In this document: positions 1-8,111 of the stretch, in pieces
Layout of the letters: every line of letters starts with the position of its first letter
Numbering within the stretch: the stretch's first letter is position 1
Assembly: GCF_000963865.1 (NCBI RefSeq)
Contig: NZ_CP011071.1
Span: forward strand, 2,902,001 to 2,966,000
Origin: Flagellimonas lutaonensis
GTDB lineage: Bacteria > Bacteroidota > Bacteroidia > Flavobacteriales > Flavobacteriaceae
Direction of reading: 5' to 3'
Length of the DNA: 64,000 nt
Notes under the pieces: generated by a model
Told to the model about the DNA's origin: nothing
Databases searched by the model: none
The model's input: only the letters and a program-made list of their open reading frames with translations
Translations under genes and position numbers: made by a program

Positions 1-266
1 TCATAGTTATTGACCGCGAAAGCAAAATCAACCTCGCCTCCCTGGGCAATTTTACCGCTATCGGGATTTTCCAAAACCAAGGAAGCATTTTCGTAGGCAG
101 GCGAGCCCTGCAACTTCTCTAAGGTAATCGAATTAGGTTTTTCCTCCATGGTTTCGACTTCCGAAACCGTTTCGTTGTCGGCGTCTTTTTTCTGTTGCTT
201 GCAGGAAGTGATCGCCAAAGCCAAGAACATGATTGTAGCAAATACTTTTGATGTGTTCATTTTCAT
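1..266 (-). CDS. Lipoprotein, N-terminal part (cut by window edge)
   Basis: The reading frame opens at an ATG at 266 and stays open to base 1, giving 88 complete codons of a longer protein. A second in-frame ATG lies at 260. The N-terminus is a short lysine start, a hydrophobic stretch (about residues 6-18) and the lipobox ending ALAITSC, so it should be exported and lipidated. An acidic, Glu/Asp-rich linker follows. The visible mature part holds a GxVxFxFxVxNY-like segment of the kind seen in Bacteroidota surface lipoproteins. The missing C-terminus prevents a family call. It follows the ABC exporter operon on the same strand, 38 nt after the DUF5829-like gene. Confidence 0.75.
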   Translation of the reverse strand, partial: MKMNTSKVFATIMFLALAITSCKQQKKDADNETVSEVETMEEKPNSITLEKLQGSPAYENASLVLENPDSGKIAQGGEVDFAFAVNNY

Positions 267-304
267 TTTTTTAGTTTTTAGTGTTTATCAATTATTTTTT
301 AAGA

Positions 305-1252
305 TTAATCTTCGTATAGGTTTTCCAAATTCCAAATCGATTCGGTGCCCTTGTTGGTAATCGTAAGATTGCCAAGTTGCGTGACGCTGGTATCCACGGC
401 GTTCAAAACACATCGAATATGGGTGATACGGCTAAATTTGATACTGTTCGAAGGTGTGATCGTAATGATGACATCACCACTGGCGATGGTCAGAGTTTTA
501 TCGTTCTTTTCCCATAACGCGCATCCTAGATGCCGCATTTCTTGAGCAATACGTTCGTAGTCTTTTGGTGTACAGGTCATTTCGATGGATCGTATGCCCT
601 GAAAAAGCTGTTTCTTGCTGTATGAATTTTTTAAAAATTCCTCTCGAGAGTATTCATGATGTTCCGTTTGGTGTAGACTATCCAAAAAAGCGGGATTGTA
701 GAATGCGTACCAAGTTTGCAACGCGGTGCCTTCACTGGGGGTATAAAATGCCTTGAACCAAGTTGCGCTATTTTTTCCAAATGGCATATGCACTGTTTCA
801 GACATACTGAGATAAGGGGTGCCGGGCCGCTTCAATTTGGGCGTAACACCCAAATGAAAATACTCTCCTTTATTGCGTAGTGAAAAACCGATACCACTTT
901 TGCCAATGGGCTCACCGTACGTGTTCTGCGGACCCAATATTTCAATGTAATGTTTATGTCCTCGTAAATAACATGTAGATGTAGTGCCGTTCAATGGCTT
1001 AAAATCAGGAAGCCCAATATCTAGGGAGGCATAGTTATTTTTAAAATTTCGGTTTGTTGTCAGCCTCGCATAGGTTAGGCTATCCACAACAATATATAAA
1101 TGGTCCAGTAAAACCTTTGACACATCATGCCCAAAGACCATATCGATACGTTCCCGGTCAATTTGGGAAGGGTCGTATTTTTTCGATGCCTTCCTTTGAC
1201 AACAAATTAGCAGCATGGCCATTAAAGTGAATGTGAGAGACCGGCCCATCAT
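305..1252 (-). CDS. DUF5829-like lipoprotein
   Basis: A 315-residue protein with a lipobox-like start (a hydrophobic stretch ending LLICC), so probably a lipoprotein. The body has the pattern I associate with DUF5829: an HLYIVVDSLTYARL segment near residue 50, then YLRGHKHYIEILGP and a GKSGIGFSL stretch around residues 95-125. These recall glyoxalase/VOC-like folds, but no metal-binding set can be assigned and the function is unknown. It starts 2 nt after the stop of the DUF5916 gene and is the last gene of the ABC exporter operon. The family name is from memory of the motifs and needs a profile search. Confidence 0.75.
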   Translation of the reverse strand: MMGRSLTFTLMAMLLICCQRKASKKYDPSQIDRERIDMVFGHDVSKVLLDHLYIVVDSLTYARLTTNRNFKNNYASLDIGLPDFKPLNGTTSTCYLRGHKHYIEILGPQNTYGEPIGKSGIGFSLRNKGEYFHLGVTPKLKRPGTPYLSMSETVHMPFGKNSATWFKAFYTPSEGTALQTWYAFYNPAFLDSLHQTEHHEYSREEFLKNSYSKKQLFQGIRSIEMTCTPKDYERIAQEMRHLGCALWEKNDKTLTIASGDVIITITPSNSIKFSRITHIRCVLNAVDTSVTQLGNLTITNKGTESIWNLENLYED

Positions 1253-1253
1253 A

Positions 1254-3464
1254 TCAGAACTGCTTTAAAAAGGTTATCTTACTGATAAACTGTGTACTTT
1301 GCTGCACTGGATCAAAGATGTTGGTCTGCGTATCGTTGAACACGAGATATATGAAAGACAACGGCATATATTCCCAACTGAAACGCACGTTCCAACGGCC
1401 CTGTTCATCAAAACTATTGTATTGGTAAAAGGTTGATAACTGCACCCTCGGATTCAATGCCAATCGTAAACTTCCCGTGTACAGATCGGTATCTAGGTTT
1501 TCCTGTGCGATTCCGACCCCGTTGATATTGTTGTTCTCGTAGTTAGCAGTAAAAGCAATATGGGGTATGGGGGCGTAGCGCAAGCCAGCTGTCAAAGAGT
1601 TTCTAACACCATTGTAAAAATTACCAAAGTCATATCGAATCGACCCTGAAAACTTTTTTGATCGGTCAGAATTATAGCGCAGCGTATAACGGGTATAACT
1701 GTAATCGCCCTGCTCGATTTCCAATCCCAATGGAGCGAAATTAAAATTGATGTTCTGCCACGTAGGGGTAAGGGAGGCCTCTAGAAAACTGTTGTCCTTG
1801 AACCAAGTGTAGATAGGGAAAATGTATATGCTGGCCTGTTGAAAATTTCCAAAATTCTCAAAGTCATGGTAGTAGTTGAAGAACACTCCGGGATCCCACC
1901 TGCGAACAAAGGGCAACGCCTTGGGCCTCAAAATAGCGTACCCGCCCGGGCTGTGGTACATCACGTCTTTTTGGCGTACAAAACCCATATCTGGTGCATA
2001 GGCCGCATTTACAAAATTATTGAGGTAACCCAAGTAATACTTGTTCGTTGTATTACCAATAAAAAATTGTCCGGCATATCCGGCTTCATCTGTTTCACTA
2101 TCGATTGAAGCGGACAGTAAATAGGTTATAGATAGTTCACTTTTGGGCCGAATCAGCCCATCAACTGAAACCGTTGTGTTATTTTGACTAGAGAGGCCCA
2201 GTTCATCAAATGAATCATCCCTGCGATACGTGACCATGGCACCTATATTGTTTTCTTTGCCGTAGTTATGGGTGTACCGAGCAACGCCAAATGTGGCACT
2301 CGGGCTATCATCGGTCTCCCGTTGGCGAACGGCGAGGGCAGCTATGGTGCGCTTCTCATTTCTATCGGTGTATCGGGCTCCGGCATCCAATGGGGCAGGT
2401 GCTGCATTAAAAGTGTTTGAAAGGCCAATGGTACGACTGAAAAAGGGGCGGACAAAGGAGCTATTGCTTCCTGCCCAAATACCGGAATTCTCCAAAAAGA
2501 ACTGTCGCCTTTCCGGAAAAAAGATGTTGAACCGCTCCAAGTTATTGACAGCTTGATCTACATCTGCTTGTGCAAAATCGGTATTGATGGTCAAATCAAG
2601 CACTGCATTGGGGCTGATGGCCCATTTGACATCTCCTCCGATTTTTGGGTTGTTCAATTTATCGGCCAAAACGTTTCCCTCTCGACTTTCATCATATTGG
2701 TACAGCGTATAGGGTTCGATACGGATGTTGGCAGAAGGAGGCGGCACTTCCAAACCCGTAAGCTTGGCCGCATAGGTCATACGATTCTCTGAGAATGACT
2801 GAGGTATGGCCGGAAAGACTGTCTTTTCATAGTCCTTACGGGCCAATCTAAAAAATGTGATGCCCCATTCCACCGGAACCCCATCTTCAGGTTTATCGTA
2901 TCGAATGGATTTAAAGGGAATCGCAAATTCAGCATAGTACCCATGATCGGTACGTTGGGTGCGAACGCGCCATAGTGCGTTCCAGTCTTCATCCCGGTTA
3001 TTATCATTGAAATTTTGGACGTCTTGTTGGTTTCCATAAGGGGTGGTTTGAAAGGAAATGGCATATTGTTTGGTATTCTGTGCGTCGATTTGAATACCGA
3101 AAACATCGTTTTCAAGGCCATTGAAATCCCTGCTCAAATCCTGCATACGAATGCCTTTCTTGCCCATGGAATCGCGAGCGAAGACTCCGAAATAGATATT
3201 TTTATCATCAAATAGAATGCGTACCTCTGTGGGGTTTTTGATTTTTCCACCCTGCACCGGCTCTACTCGAAAGAAATCGGTAATGGGCTCGGCCTTGTCC
3301 CAGTCGGTTTCATCCAATCGCCCATCTACCATGATTGCACCGCTTGCTTTAGAAGCCTTAATGGTTATCGGTTTTTCAGGAGGGGGAAAGTTGTCGGTTT
3401 CCTTTTCTTGGGCGAAAAGAGATAGACAGACCATGAAAAGGATCACCGTTAGAATCTTTTTCAT
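1254..3464 (-). CDS. DUF5916 outer-membrane protein with CBM9-like N-terminal domain
   Basis: A 736-residue protein with a Sec signal peptide (about residues 1-18). Residues about 30-230 form a CBM9-like domain, marked by IMVDGRLDETDW, FDDKNIYFGVFARDS and GYYAEFAIPFKSIRYD. The C-terminal two thirds are alternating aromatic beta strands ending in KITFLKQF, as expected for an outer-membrane barrel. The FFPERRQFFLENSGIW motif near residue 320 is typical of DUF5916. Substrate and role are unknown. It begins 1 nt after the stop of the upstream ABC permease and 2 nt before the DUF5829-like gene, so it is almost certainly co-transcribed with the exporter. Confidence 0.9.
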   Translation of the reverse strand: MKKILTVILFMVCLSLFAQEKETDNFPPPEKPITIKASKASGAIMVDGRLDETDWDKAEPITDFFRVEPVQGGKIKNPTEVRILFDDKNIYFGVFARDSMGKKGIRMQDLSRDFNGLENDVFGIQIDAQNTKQYAISFQTTPYGNQQDVQNFNDNNRDEDWNALWRVRTQRTDHGYYAEFAIPFKSIRYDKPEDGVPVEWGITFFRLARKDYEKTVFPAIPQSFSENRMTYAAKLTGLEVPPPSANIRIEPYTLYQYDESREGNVLADKLNNPKIGGDVKWAISPNAVLDLTINTDFAQADVDQAVNNLERFNIFFPERRQFFLENSGIWAGSNSSFVRPFFSRTIGLSNTFNAAPAPLDAGARYTDRNEKRTIAALAVRQRETDDSPSATFGVARYTHNYGKENNIGAMVTYRRDDSFDELGLSSQNNTTVSVDGLIRPKSELSITYLLSASIDSETDEAGYAGQFFIGNTTNKYYLGYLNNFVNAAYAPDMGFVRQKDVMYHSPGGYAILRPKALPFVRRWDPGVFFNYYHDFENFGNFQQASIYIFPIYTWFKDNSFLEASLTPTWQNINFNFAPLGLEIEQGDYSYTRYTLRYNSDRSKKFSGSIRYDFGNFYNGVRNSLTAGLRYAPIPHIAFTANYENNNINGVGIAQENLDTDLYTGSLRLALNPRVQLSTFYQYNSFDEQGRWNVRFSWEYMPLSFIYLVFNDTQTNIFDPVQQSTQFISKITFLKQF

Positions 3465-3465
3465 A

Positions 3466-4902
3466 TCATCCCTGATTTAAAATACCGATTTTTTCGAGGT
3501 CTTTTGAAACCAAAAGCCCTATACCCAACAAACCGGTGGAAATCACCAAAAGAATAAGGATAGCCGACCATTGTGATTGTGTTCTTTTGTTAAATGTGAA
3601 ATTTGGAAGATTAGGGTAATCAGCTTTTGAAAAATTTTGGTTGTTGTACAGGAAAGGCATAAAATGTTTTCGCCATTCTTCTGCAAAACCCACAACCTGT
3701 TTTCTATAACTTTCATAATCTTTCGTAGACGTGCCCGCCATTTGGTTCATGGATTCTTGGGCAATGATCGCTGGGGAGAGCCACTTAAACCTCCCGATCC
3801 AATCTTGTTGGTTCTGAAGTTGTTCTTCGTATGAATTCACAACGGGGGCCAATTCTTTTTTGACCAATTGCTGTGAAGCGATGTAGCCGTGCCAGAAACT
3901 TCTTTTTTGAGTAGAATCGTTAATGGCATATTCTGGGTGGTCACGTAAGAAGTTGTCCAATATTTCATCTTGTTTCTTGGTAATATCCGCCTTTAGGGAG
4001 CGCATTTCGTTTAACATCAAGGTGCGTGAAGGCATGGGATAGAGCGTATTGCCCAATTGGTTGAGCACCGAGGGCACCAACAGTACAAAGATCACCCATA
4101 GCCCCAGTAGTGCCACTGCGTTTTTGGCTGAACTGCCCACCCAAAGGTTGACCAAGAAGGCCAGGGCAAACCAGAAGAGCATATAGGCAAGCGTTAGGCC
4201 CAACAAAGTGAAGAACATACCAATATGGGCTATTGGGTTCGCTCCAACAGCAAAAAAAATGATAATCAATATGGCAATGACCGAGACCGAAAGCCAAAAA
4301 AATCGTAACCCTAGTTTCTGTAGTACCCAATTTTGTATTCCGATGGGCTGTGCCGCTAACAGACGCAATGAGCCACTTTCCTTTTCAGAAGAGAGCACAT
4401 TGTATGAAAAGGCTATGATGAGCAGTGGCAATAGGTAAACAATGACGAAGGCCAAGTCAAAACTGCCGAACAATAGCTGTACCGGACTGGTCATTTCTGT
4501 GAAGTTGAGGGTAAAGTCATCACCTGATACGGTGGGCTTTACATAATGGGTGAACAGGTCGGCTTGCCCTGTTGAGATAAATGCCAAAGGTTGGGGCTCC
4601 ATAGCCGCCACTCGCGGATGGTAATTGCCCACTGCCATGGGGCTGGAGGGAATTGTCCAAGGTGATGCGCTTACCTTTAGCCCGCGTTCCACTGAATCCA
4701 GTAGTTTGAGCATCATGGCATCATTCTGCTTGACCTCTTCTTGGGCGGCAGTGATATCAGCCTTTCGTTTGGCTACTTTTTCTTTGCCGTTGAAGGCCGA
4801 AAACCCGAAAAGTAGTAACAGTATTACACTCAATAATTGTATCCATCGGCTTCGCAACAGCAGCCTTAACTCGTATTTAAAATTGTATGATAGCATGGTC
4901 AT
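3466..4902 (-). CDS. ABC-2 type permease (DUF3526-like), second subunit
   Basis: A 478-residue membrane protein. One N-terminal helix (about residues 18-36) is followed by a long extracytoplasmic region. Then come five helices, among them FAFVIVYLLPLLIIAFSYN-like and LGLWVIFVLLVPS segments, a second soluble loop, and a last helix near the C-terminus. This is the DUF3526/ABC-2 layout. The conserved SSEKESGSLRLL coupling segment follows the second helix. It overlaps the first permease by 4 nt and lies 1 nt from the DUF5916 gene. The two permeases differ in sequence but share topology, so they probably form a heterodimer with the ATPase. The cargo is unknown. Confidence 0.88.
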   Translation of the reverse strand: MTMLSYNFKYELRLLLRSRWIQLLSVILLLLFGFSAFNGKEKVAKRKADITAAQEEVKQNDAMMLKLLDSVERGLKVSASPWTIPSSPMAVGNYHPRVAAMEPQPLAFISTGQADLFTHYVKPTVSGDDFTLNFTEMTSPVQLLFGSFDLAFVIVYLLPLLIIAFSYNVLSSEKESGSLRLLAAQPIGIQNWVLQKLGLRFFWLSVSVIAILIIIFFAVGANPIAHIGMFFTLLGLTLAYMLFWFALAFLVNLWVGSSAKNAVALLGLWVIFVLLVPSVLNQLGNTLYPMPSRTLMLNEMRSLKADITKKQDEILDNFLRDHPEYAINDSTQKRSFWHGYIASQQLVKKELAPVVNSYEEQLQNQQDWIGRFKWLSPAIIAQESMNQMAGTSTKDYESYRKQVVGFAEEWRKHFMPFLYNNQNFSKADYPNLPNFTFNKRTQSQWSAILILLVISTGLLGIGLLVSKDLEKIGILNQG

Positions 4903-6305
4903 AGGGTTTTAACATTGAACAACAATAGCCCGAAAGAGGCAAACAGCCAGATACCCAATATCATCAGGTTCGAACTGTTTCTTGAAAGAGTGGAATTCAA
5001 TTCGGGCGGATCGTATTCGAAGGCGGGCAAATCTTTCCACACACTTGCATCAGCCTTATAGCTCCAATCACCATATGATGAGTTTTCGGCAAAATTGTCG
5101 TTCAAAAACTTTTGGGTGGCAATGCGATACTCCTCTGCCGCATCGGCAAAATCCCAATGTGTGGCATAATCGGTATGGGCGATGGCCATACTTAAAAAAC
5201 GCGTGGGCAGATAGGGTGATATAGCGGCTAGACTTCGATATACCTTAGACTGGTTGTTATATTGGTCTTTTAGGTAGTTGTAGTGCTTAAAGTACACTTC
5301 TGCTTGGTGCTCCTCTCCCTTTTGCATGCGATAGCCATCAAAATTGAAGGGCAATTGGTGAAGGCTATCAACACCATACTCCTTGAGCACCTTTTCTTCC
5401 AACAACTTGGCTTCTTTGCTCCAAGGATTATGGCCATCGAGCCCCTCTTTTTTATCCTTGAGTATATTGGCCGCAAATTCTTGGCGGGTGGGGTAAGGGT
5501 GTTTTGATTCAGCAATGTTGCTTGCTGCCTTGGGCGCGGCCAAACAGGCAATAATCCACACACAGAGCGATACCACCAGCGAAATGCCTGACTTTTTTGT
5601 TCGCGCAGAGATAAACAGCACGATATTGATGAAAATGATATAGTAACCAATATACACCAAGAACATTGCCAAGAGTGAGCTCCAATTGAACACTCCAAAA
5701 TCATCAAGGTTGCTCAATAACAATCCGGCCAATAAAAATAAGGTTGTCGTTATGATAAAGATGGGCAAGAAAAGGGCCGCCCACTTTCCTGACAGCCATT
5801 TCCAGTTGGAGATTCCTTGGCTTTTCAATAGGGTCAACGTTCCCATTTCCCGTTCTTTTGTAAAGCTGTTGTATCCTAATAGAATAATAAGCAAAGGGAT
5901 GATGAACAATAAGATGAAATCTGGTGTTAAATCTCCGAAACGGGCCACTCCCGTTTGGTCTGCAGCCGCACTGAACTGTGCCTCGTTGCGATTGTGCGCC
6001 TCCAAGAATATAGAGGTGCCCACGTATTTGTCCACGCCTTGGTCCACTAATGACAACGGATATTTCGGCTTAAAGGCATAGGTGCCATAATGCGCCGCGG
6101 AATGTGGATTTTTTTCGCCTTGGTTATCCCAAACAGCACGTTCTGCAGTTTTTGCCGCCGCATATTGCTCGTTTACATTTTGGTATTGTCTGCTACTGAT
6201 CCATATGGCCATTCCCATGAGCAATAACACAATGAGAAAGGAGATGCGAACCCGGCCTTCACGCAGCAGCTCTTTGGTTTCCTTTATAAACGTCTTTGAA
6301 ATCAT
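4899..6305 (-). CDS. ABC-2 type permease (DUF3526-like), first subunit
   Basis: A 468-residue permease with the same topology as its neighbour: helix at about residues 20-37, periplasmic domain, multi-helix core beginning FILLFIIPLLIILLGYNSF, the coupling motif TKEREMGTLTLLKSQG, and a C-terminal helix. The coupling motif matches the neighbour's SEKESGSLRLL. It overlaps the ATPase gene by 4 nt and the second permease by 4 nt, which indicates translational coupling. The family includes NosY-type exporters. Nothing in the sequence identifies the substrate, although a probable metal receptor island lies just upstream. Confidence 0.88.
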   Translation of the reverse strand: MISKTFIKETKELLREGRVRISFLIVLLLMGMAIWISSRQYQNVNEQYAAAKTAERAVWDNQGEKNPHSAAHYGTYAFKPKYPLSLVDQGVDKYVGTSIFLEAHNRNEAQFSAAADQTGVARFGDLTPDFILLFIIPLLIILLGYNSFTKEREMGTLTLLKSQGISNWKWLSGKWAALFLPIFIITTTLFLLAGLLLSNLDDFGVFNWSSLLAMFLVYIGYYIIFINIVLFISARTKKSGISLVVSLCVWIIACLAAPKAASNIAESKHPYPTRQEFAANILKDKKEGLDGHNPWSKEAKLLEEKVLKEYGVDSLHQLPFNFDGYRMQKGEEHQAEVYFKHYNYLKDQYNNQSKVYRSLAAISPYLPTRFLSMAIAHTDYATHWDFADAAEEYRIATQKFLNDNFAENSSYGDWSYKADASVWKDLPAFEYDPPELNSTLSRNSSNLMILGIWLFASFGLLLFNVKTL

Positions 6306-7018
6306 ACGGCTAACTCTTTATAATCCACTGTGTTGAGGTATGCCTTCTCTAGCTGTGAGAGGGTAATGTCATCAGCAACGAACTGTTGTTTTAATTGGCC
6401 GTCTTTCATGATGCCAATTTGGGTGGCTACTTCTTTGGCCCGAAAGATGTCGTGGGTGGCCATCAAGGTCGCCACACCCTTGGTCCGTAATTTTTGAAGC
6501 AACAGCCCGAATTCATTGCTGGCCTTTGGGTCTAACCCCGACGTTGGTTCGTCTAACAACAGTACCTTGGCATCTTTTGCCAAGGCAATAGCAATGCCAA
6601 CCTTTTGGCGCATCCCTTTGGAGAAAGTTGAGATACGCTTGTTGAACGCTTCAGACTGCAAACCGGATTCTTCAAGGACTCCCTTTAAATCTGAGGTGCT
6701 GAGCTTTTTGCCTGCTATTCCCGAGAAATAATCTAAATTTTCAATGGCGGTGAGGTTTGGATACAGCATCAGGTTTTCAGGTATATAGGCTAAAAACCTT
6801 TTAGTGGCTCTGGCATTTTCCTGTACGTTCAATTGGTTGATGAAGGCGCTGCCGGAAGTGGGCTGAATAAAACCAAGCAATAGATTGATAGTGGTAGTTT
6901 TACCGGCACCGTTGGCACCGAGCAAGCAGTAAATCTCCCCCTCTTTTACATGGAGGTTCAGGTGATCCAAAGCGGTTTGGGCACCATATTTTTTTGTAAG
7001 GTTATCGGTAATGATCAT
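6302..7018 (-). CDS. ABC transporter ATP-binding protein
   Basis: A 238-residue nucleotide-binding subunit. Visible motifs are Walker A GANGAGKTT (residues 34-42), signature FSKGMRQ (about 132-138, the FSxGMxQ variant usual in ABC-2 exporters such as NosF rather than LSGGQ), Walker B LLLDEP (about 153-158) and the H-loop ATHD near residue 187. It drives the two permeases immediately downstream, whose genes overlap it and each other by 4 nt. It is the first gene of an operon that continues through the DUF5916 barrel. A 116-nt gap separates it from the upstream small membrane-protein gene on the same strand, so read-through from the metal island is possible but not shown. Confidence 0.93.
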   Translation of the reverse strand: MIITDNLTKKYGAQTALDHLNLHVKEGEIYCLLGANGAGKTTTINLLLGFIQPTSGSAFINQLNVQENARATKRFLAYIPENLMLYPNLTAIENLDYFSGIAGKKLSTSDLKGVLEESGLQSEAFNKRISTFSKGMRQKVGIAIALAKDAKVLLLDEPTSGLDPKASNEFGLLLQKLRTKGVATLMATHDIFRAKEVATQIGIMKDGQLKQQFVADDITLSQLEKAYLNTVDYKELAV

Positions 7019-7134
7019 AACGAAGTATCTAATAATTATAGTGTCATAAGTTCATTTTACAACCAGAACTTTGGGTGTAAAATGTTGAATGTCAAAGTAC
7101 GCTGTGGGTGTTTTCGTGAAACAGCTCAAAGCTT

Positions 7135-7470
7135 TTAACAAAACGGGACAAAGGGAGGGGCCCTAAGAAGATAGATTGTGCCGACCTTTGACCTGAATAC
7201 CAAAACCTTTTTTAATATGGTTACGGTGGTAACGGTATGGGCCACTAATGGGGTAGCAAAAACCCAGAAAAAAAGTGTTTGCCCCAACAATTTAGCACAT
7301 AGTTCGCAGTTGAAGGATGTTTTGTCGATTAGGGTTTCGGGAGATTTATGCCCGATGGGGAAATCAGATTCATGATGGGTAAAGACATGAAGGGCATGAT
7401 ATGACAACTGAAACAGTAGTATCGTTGTCAACAAAATTGCAAACCGCTTTTTTGTCTTATAAATCCGCAT
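7135..7470 (-). CDS. Small His/Cys membrane protein of the receptor island (copy 1)
   Basis: A 111-residue protein of unknown family. An N-terminal hydrophobic segment (about residues 10-25) runs into HALHVFTHHESDFP, then a CELC pair near residues 55-58. A second hydrophobic stretch follows (about 65-85), and the tail is LRAPPFVPFC. The pattern HV(F/Y)xH, then NCE(L/F)C, then RxPP recurs in the 98-residue protein at 10584-10880 on the far side of the TonB receptor. This suggests two diverged paralogues, possibly metal-binding membrane proteins with their His/Cys groups outside the cytoplasm. The ATG at 7470 lies 9 nt after a strong hairpin. Confidence 0.72.
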   Translation of the reverse strand: MRIYKTKKRFAILLTTILLFQLSYHALHVFTHHESDFPIGHKSPETLIDKTSFNCELCAKLLGQTLFFWVFATPLVAHTVTTVTILKKVLVFRSKVGTIYLLRAPPFVPFC

Positions 7471-7479
7471 GGTTAAAGA

Positions 7480-7502
7480 GGGAGCGGATAAAATCCGCTC
7501 CC
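7480..7502 (-). terminator. Intercistronic hairpin, possible terminator or attenuator
   Basis: GGGAGCGGAT and ATCCGCTCCC form a perfect 10-bp stem with a 3-nt AAA loop. On the minus strand the stem is followed by TCTTT, a weak U-tract, and then by the ATG of the 111-residue protein 9 nt later. It lies between the lipoprotein stop (7527) and that ATG. It could be a partial terminator lowering expression of the downstream gene, an mRNA-stabilising 3' end, or a structure near the ribosome start site. Confidence 0.6.
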
Positions 7503-7526
7503 ATTCATATTGGACTTGTATGTTGG

Positions 7527-8096
7527 TTATGGGGCAATATCCAAAATATTCAAACTGAATGTCTGTGTAATATCGGTTTCGCCACCAGCATCGGCCAAGG
7601 TGCCGTCATTTGGCTTTTTGGGTTCGTGACGAAGCGTAATCGCCAGAGAGCCTGAACTGGCATCTCCAGTGGTCAACGTAAACTGCGTGCCCAGCGGATT
7701 GCCGTCACCATCAAAATTGCCATATTCTATAGTAGCGTCAAGACCGCCGCCCACTACAAAAAAGAATTGGTGCTCGTCATCTTCTTCCTCTACCTCTTCG
7801 GTAATGTTTTCAGGAGGGGTTTCGGTCTCGTTCAACAATACAATGGCACCACCATAGGTGGTATTGGCCGCCAAGTCTCCTGAAACGGTAACTTCTGGAG
7901 GGTTTGGTCCATCACCGTCCAAATCTCTTGTCTGTAATGTAATGTTTGTGCCTCCGCCCGCAGGCACAAGTGTCACGGTCATGGTGGTGATCACTTCTTC
8001 TTCATTGATTGGGTCAGGGTTTTCATCATCATCTGAACATCCTGTGAATAGAAGTCCTGCCAAGGCAAACATTGATAAAAATTTGATTGTTTTCAT
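7527..8096 (-). CDS. Acidic lipoprotein partner of the TonB receptor
   Basis: A 189-residue lipoprotein: signal peptide with lipobox LLFTGC, then a low-complexity acidic linker (SDDDENPDPINEEE). The rest is all-beta in appearance, with a Thr-rich repeat-like TMTVTLVPAGGGTNITLQ segment and an internal EEVEEEDDEHQFFF acidic/His patch near residue 110. Proteins of this look next to TonB receptors in flavobacteria are often labelled 'type 1 periplasmic binding fold' in databases; I give that from memory. It starts 15 nt after the receptor stop, so the two are co-transcribed. The acidic/His patch suggests cation binding, but this is inference. Confidence 0.82.
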   Translation of the reverse strand: MKTIKFLSMFALAGLLFTGCSDDDENPDPINEEEVITTMTVTLVPAGGGTNITLQTRDLDGDGPNPPEVTVSGDLAANTTYGGAIVLLNETETPPENITEEVEEEDDEHQFFFVVGGGLDATIEYGNFDGDGNPLGTQFTLTTGDASSGSLAITLRHEPKKPNDGTLADAGGETDITQTFSLNILDIAP

Positions 8097-8111
8097 GATA
8101 TAGAATTAGTG

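Noticed and set aside
5270-5707. Overlapping minus-strand frame of 145 codons inside the first ABC permease.
   Set aside because: It is a shadow of the real permease frame: no domain, biased composition, fully nested.
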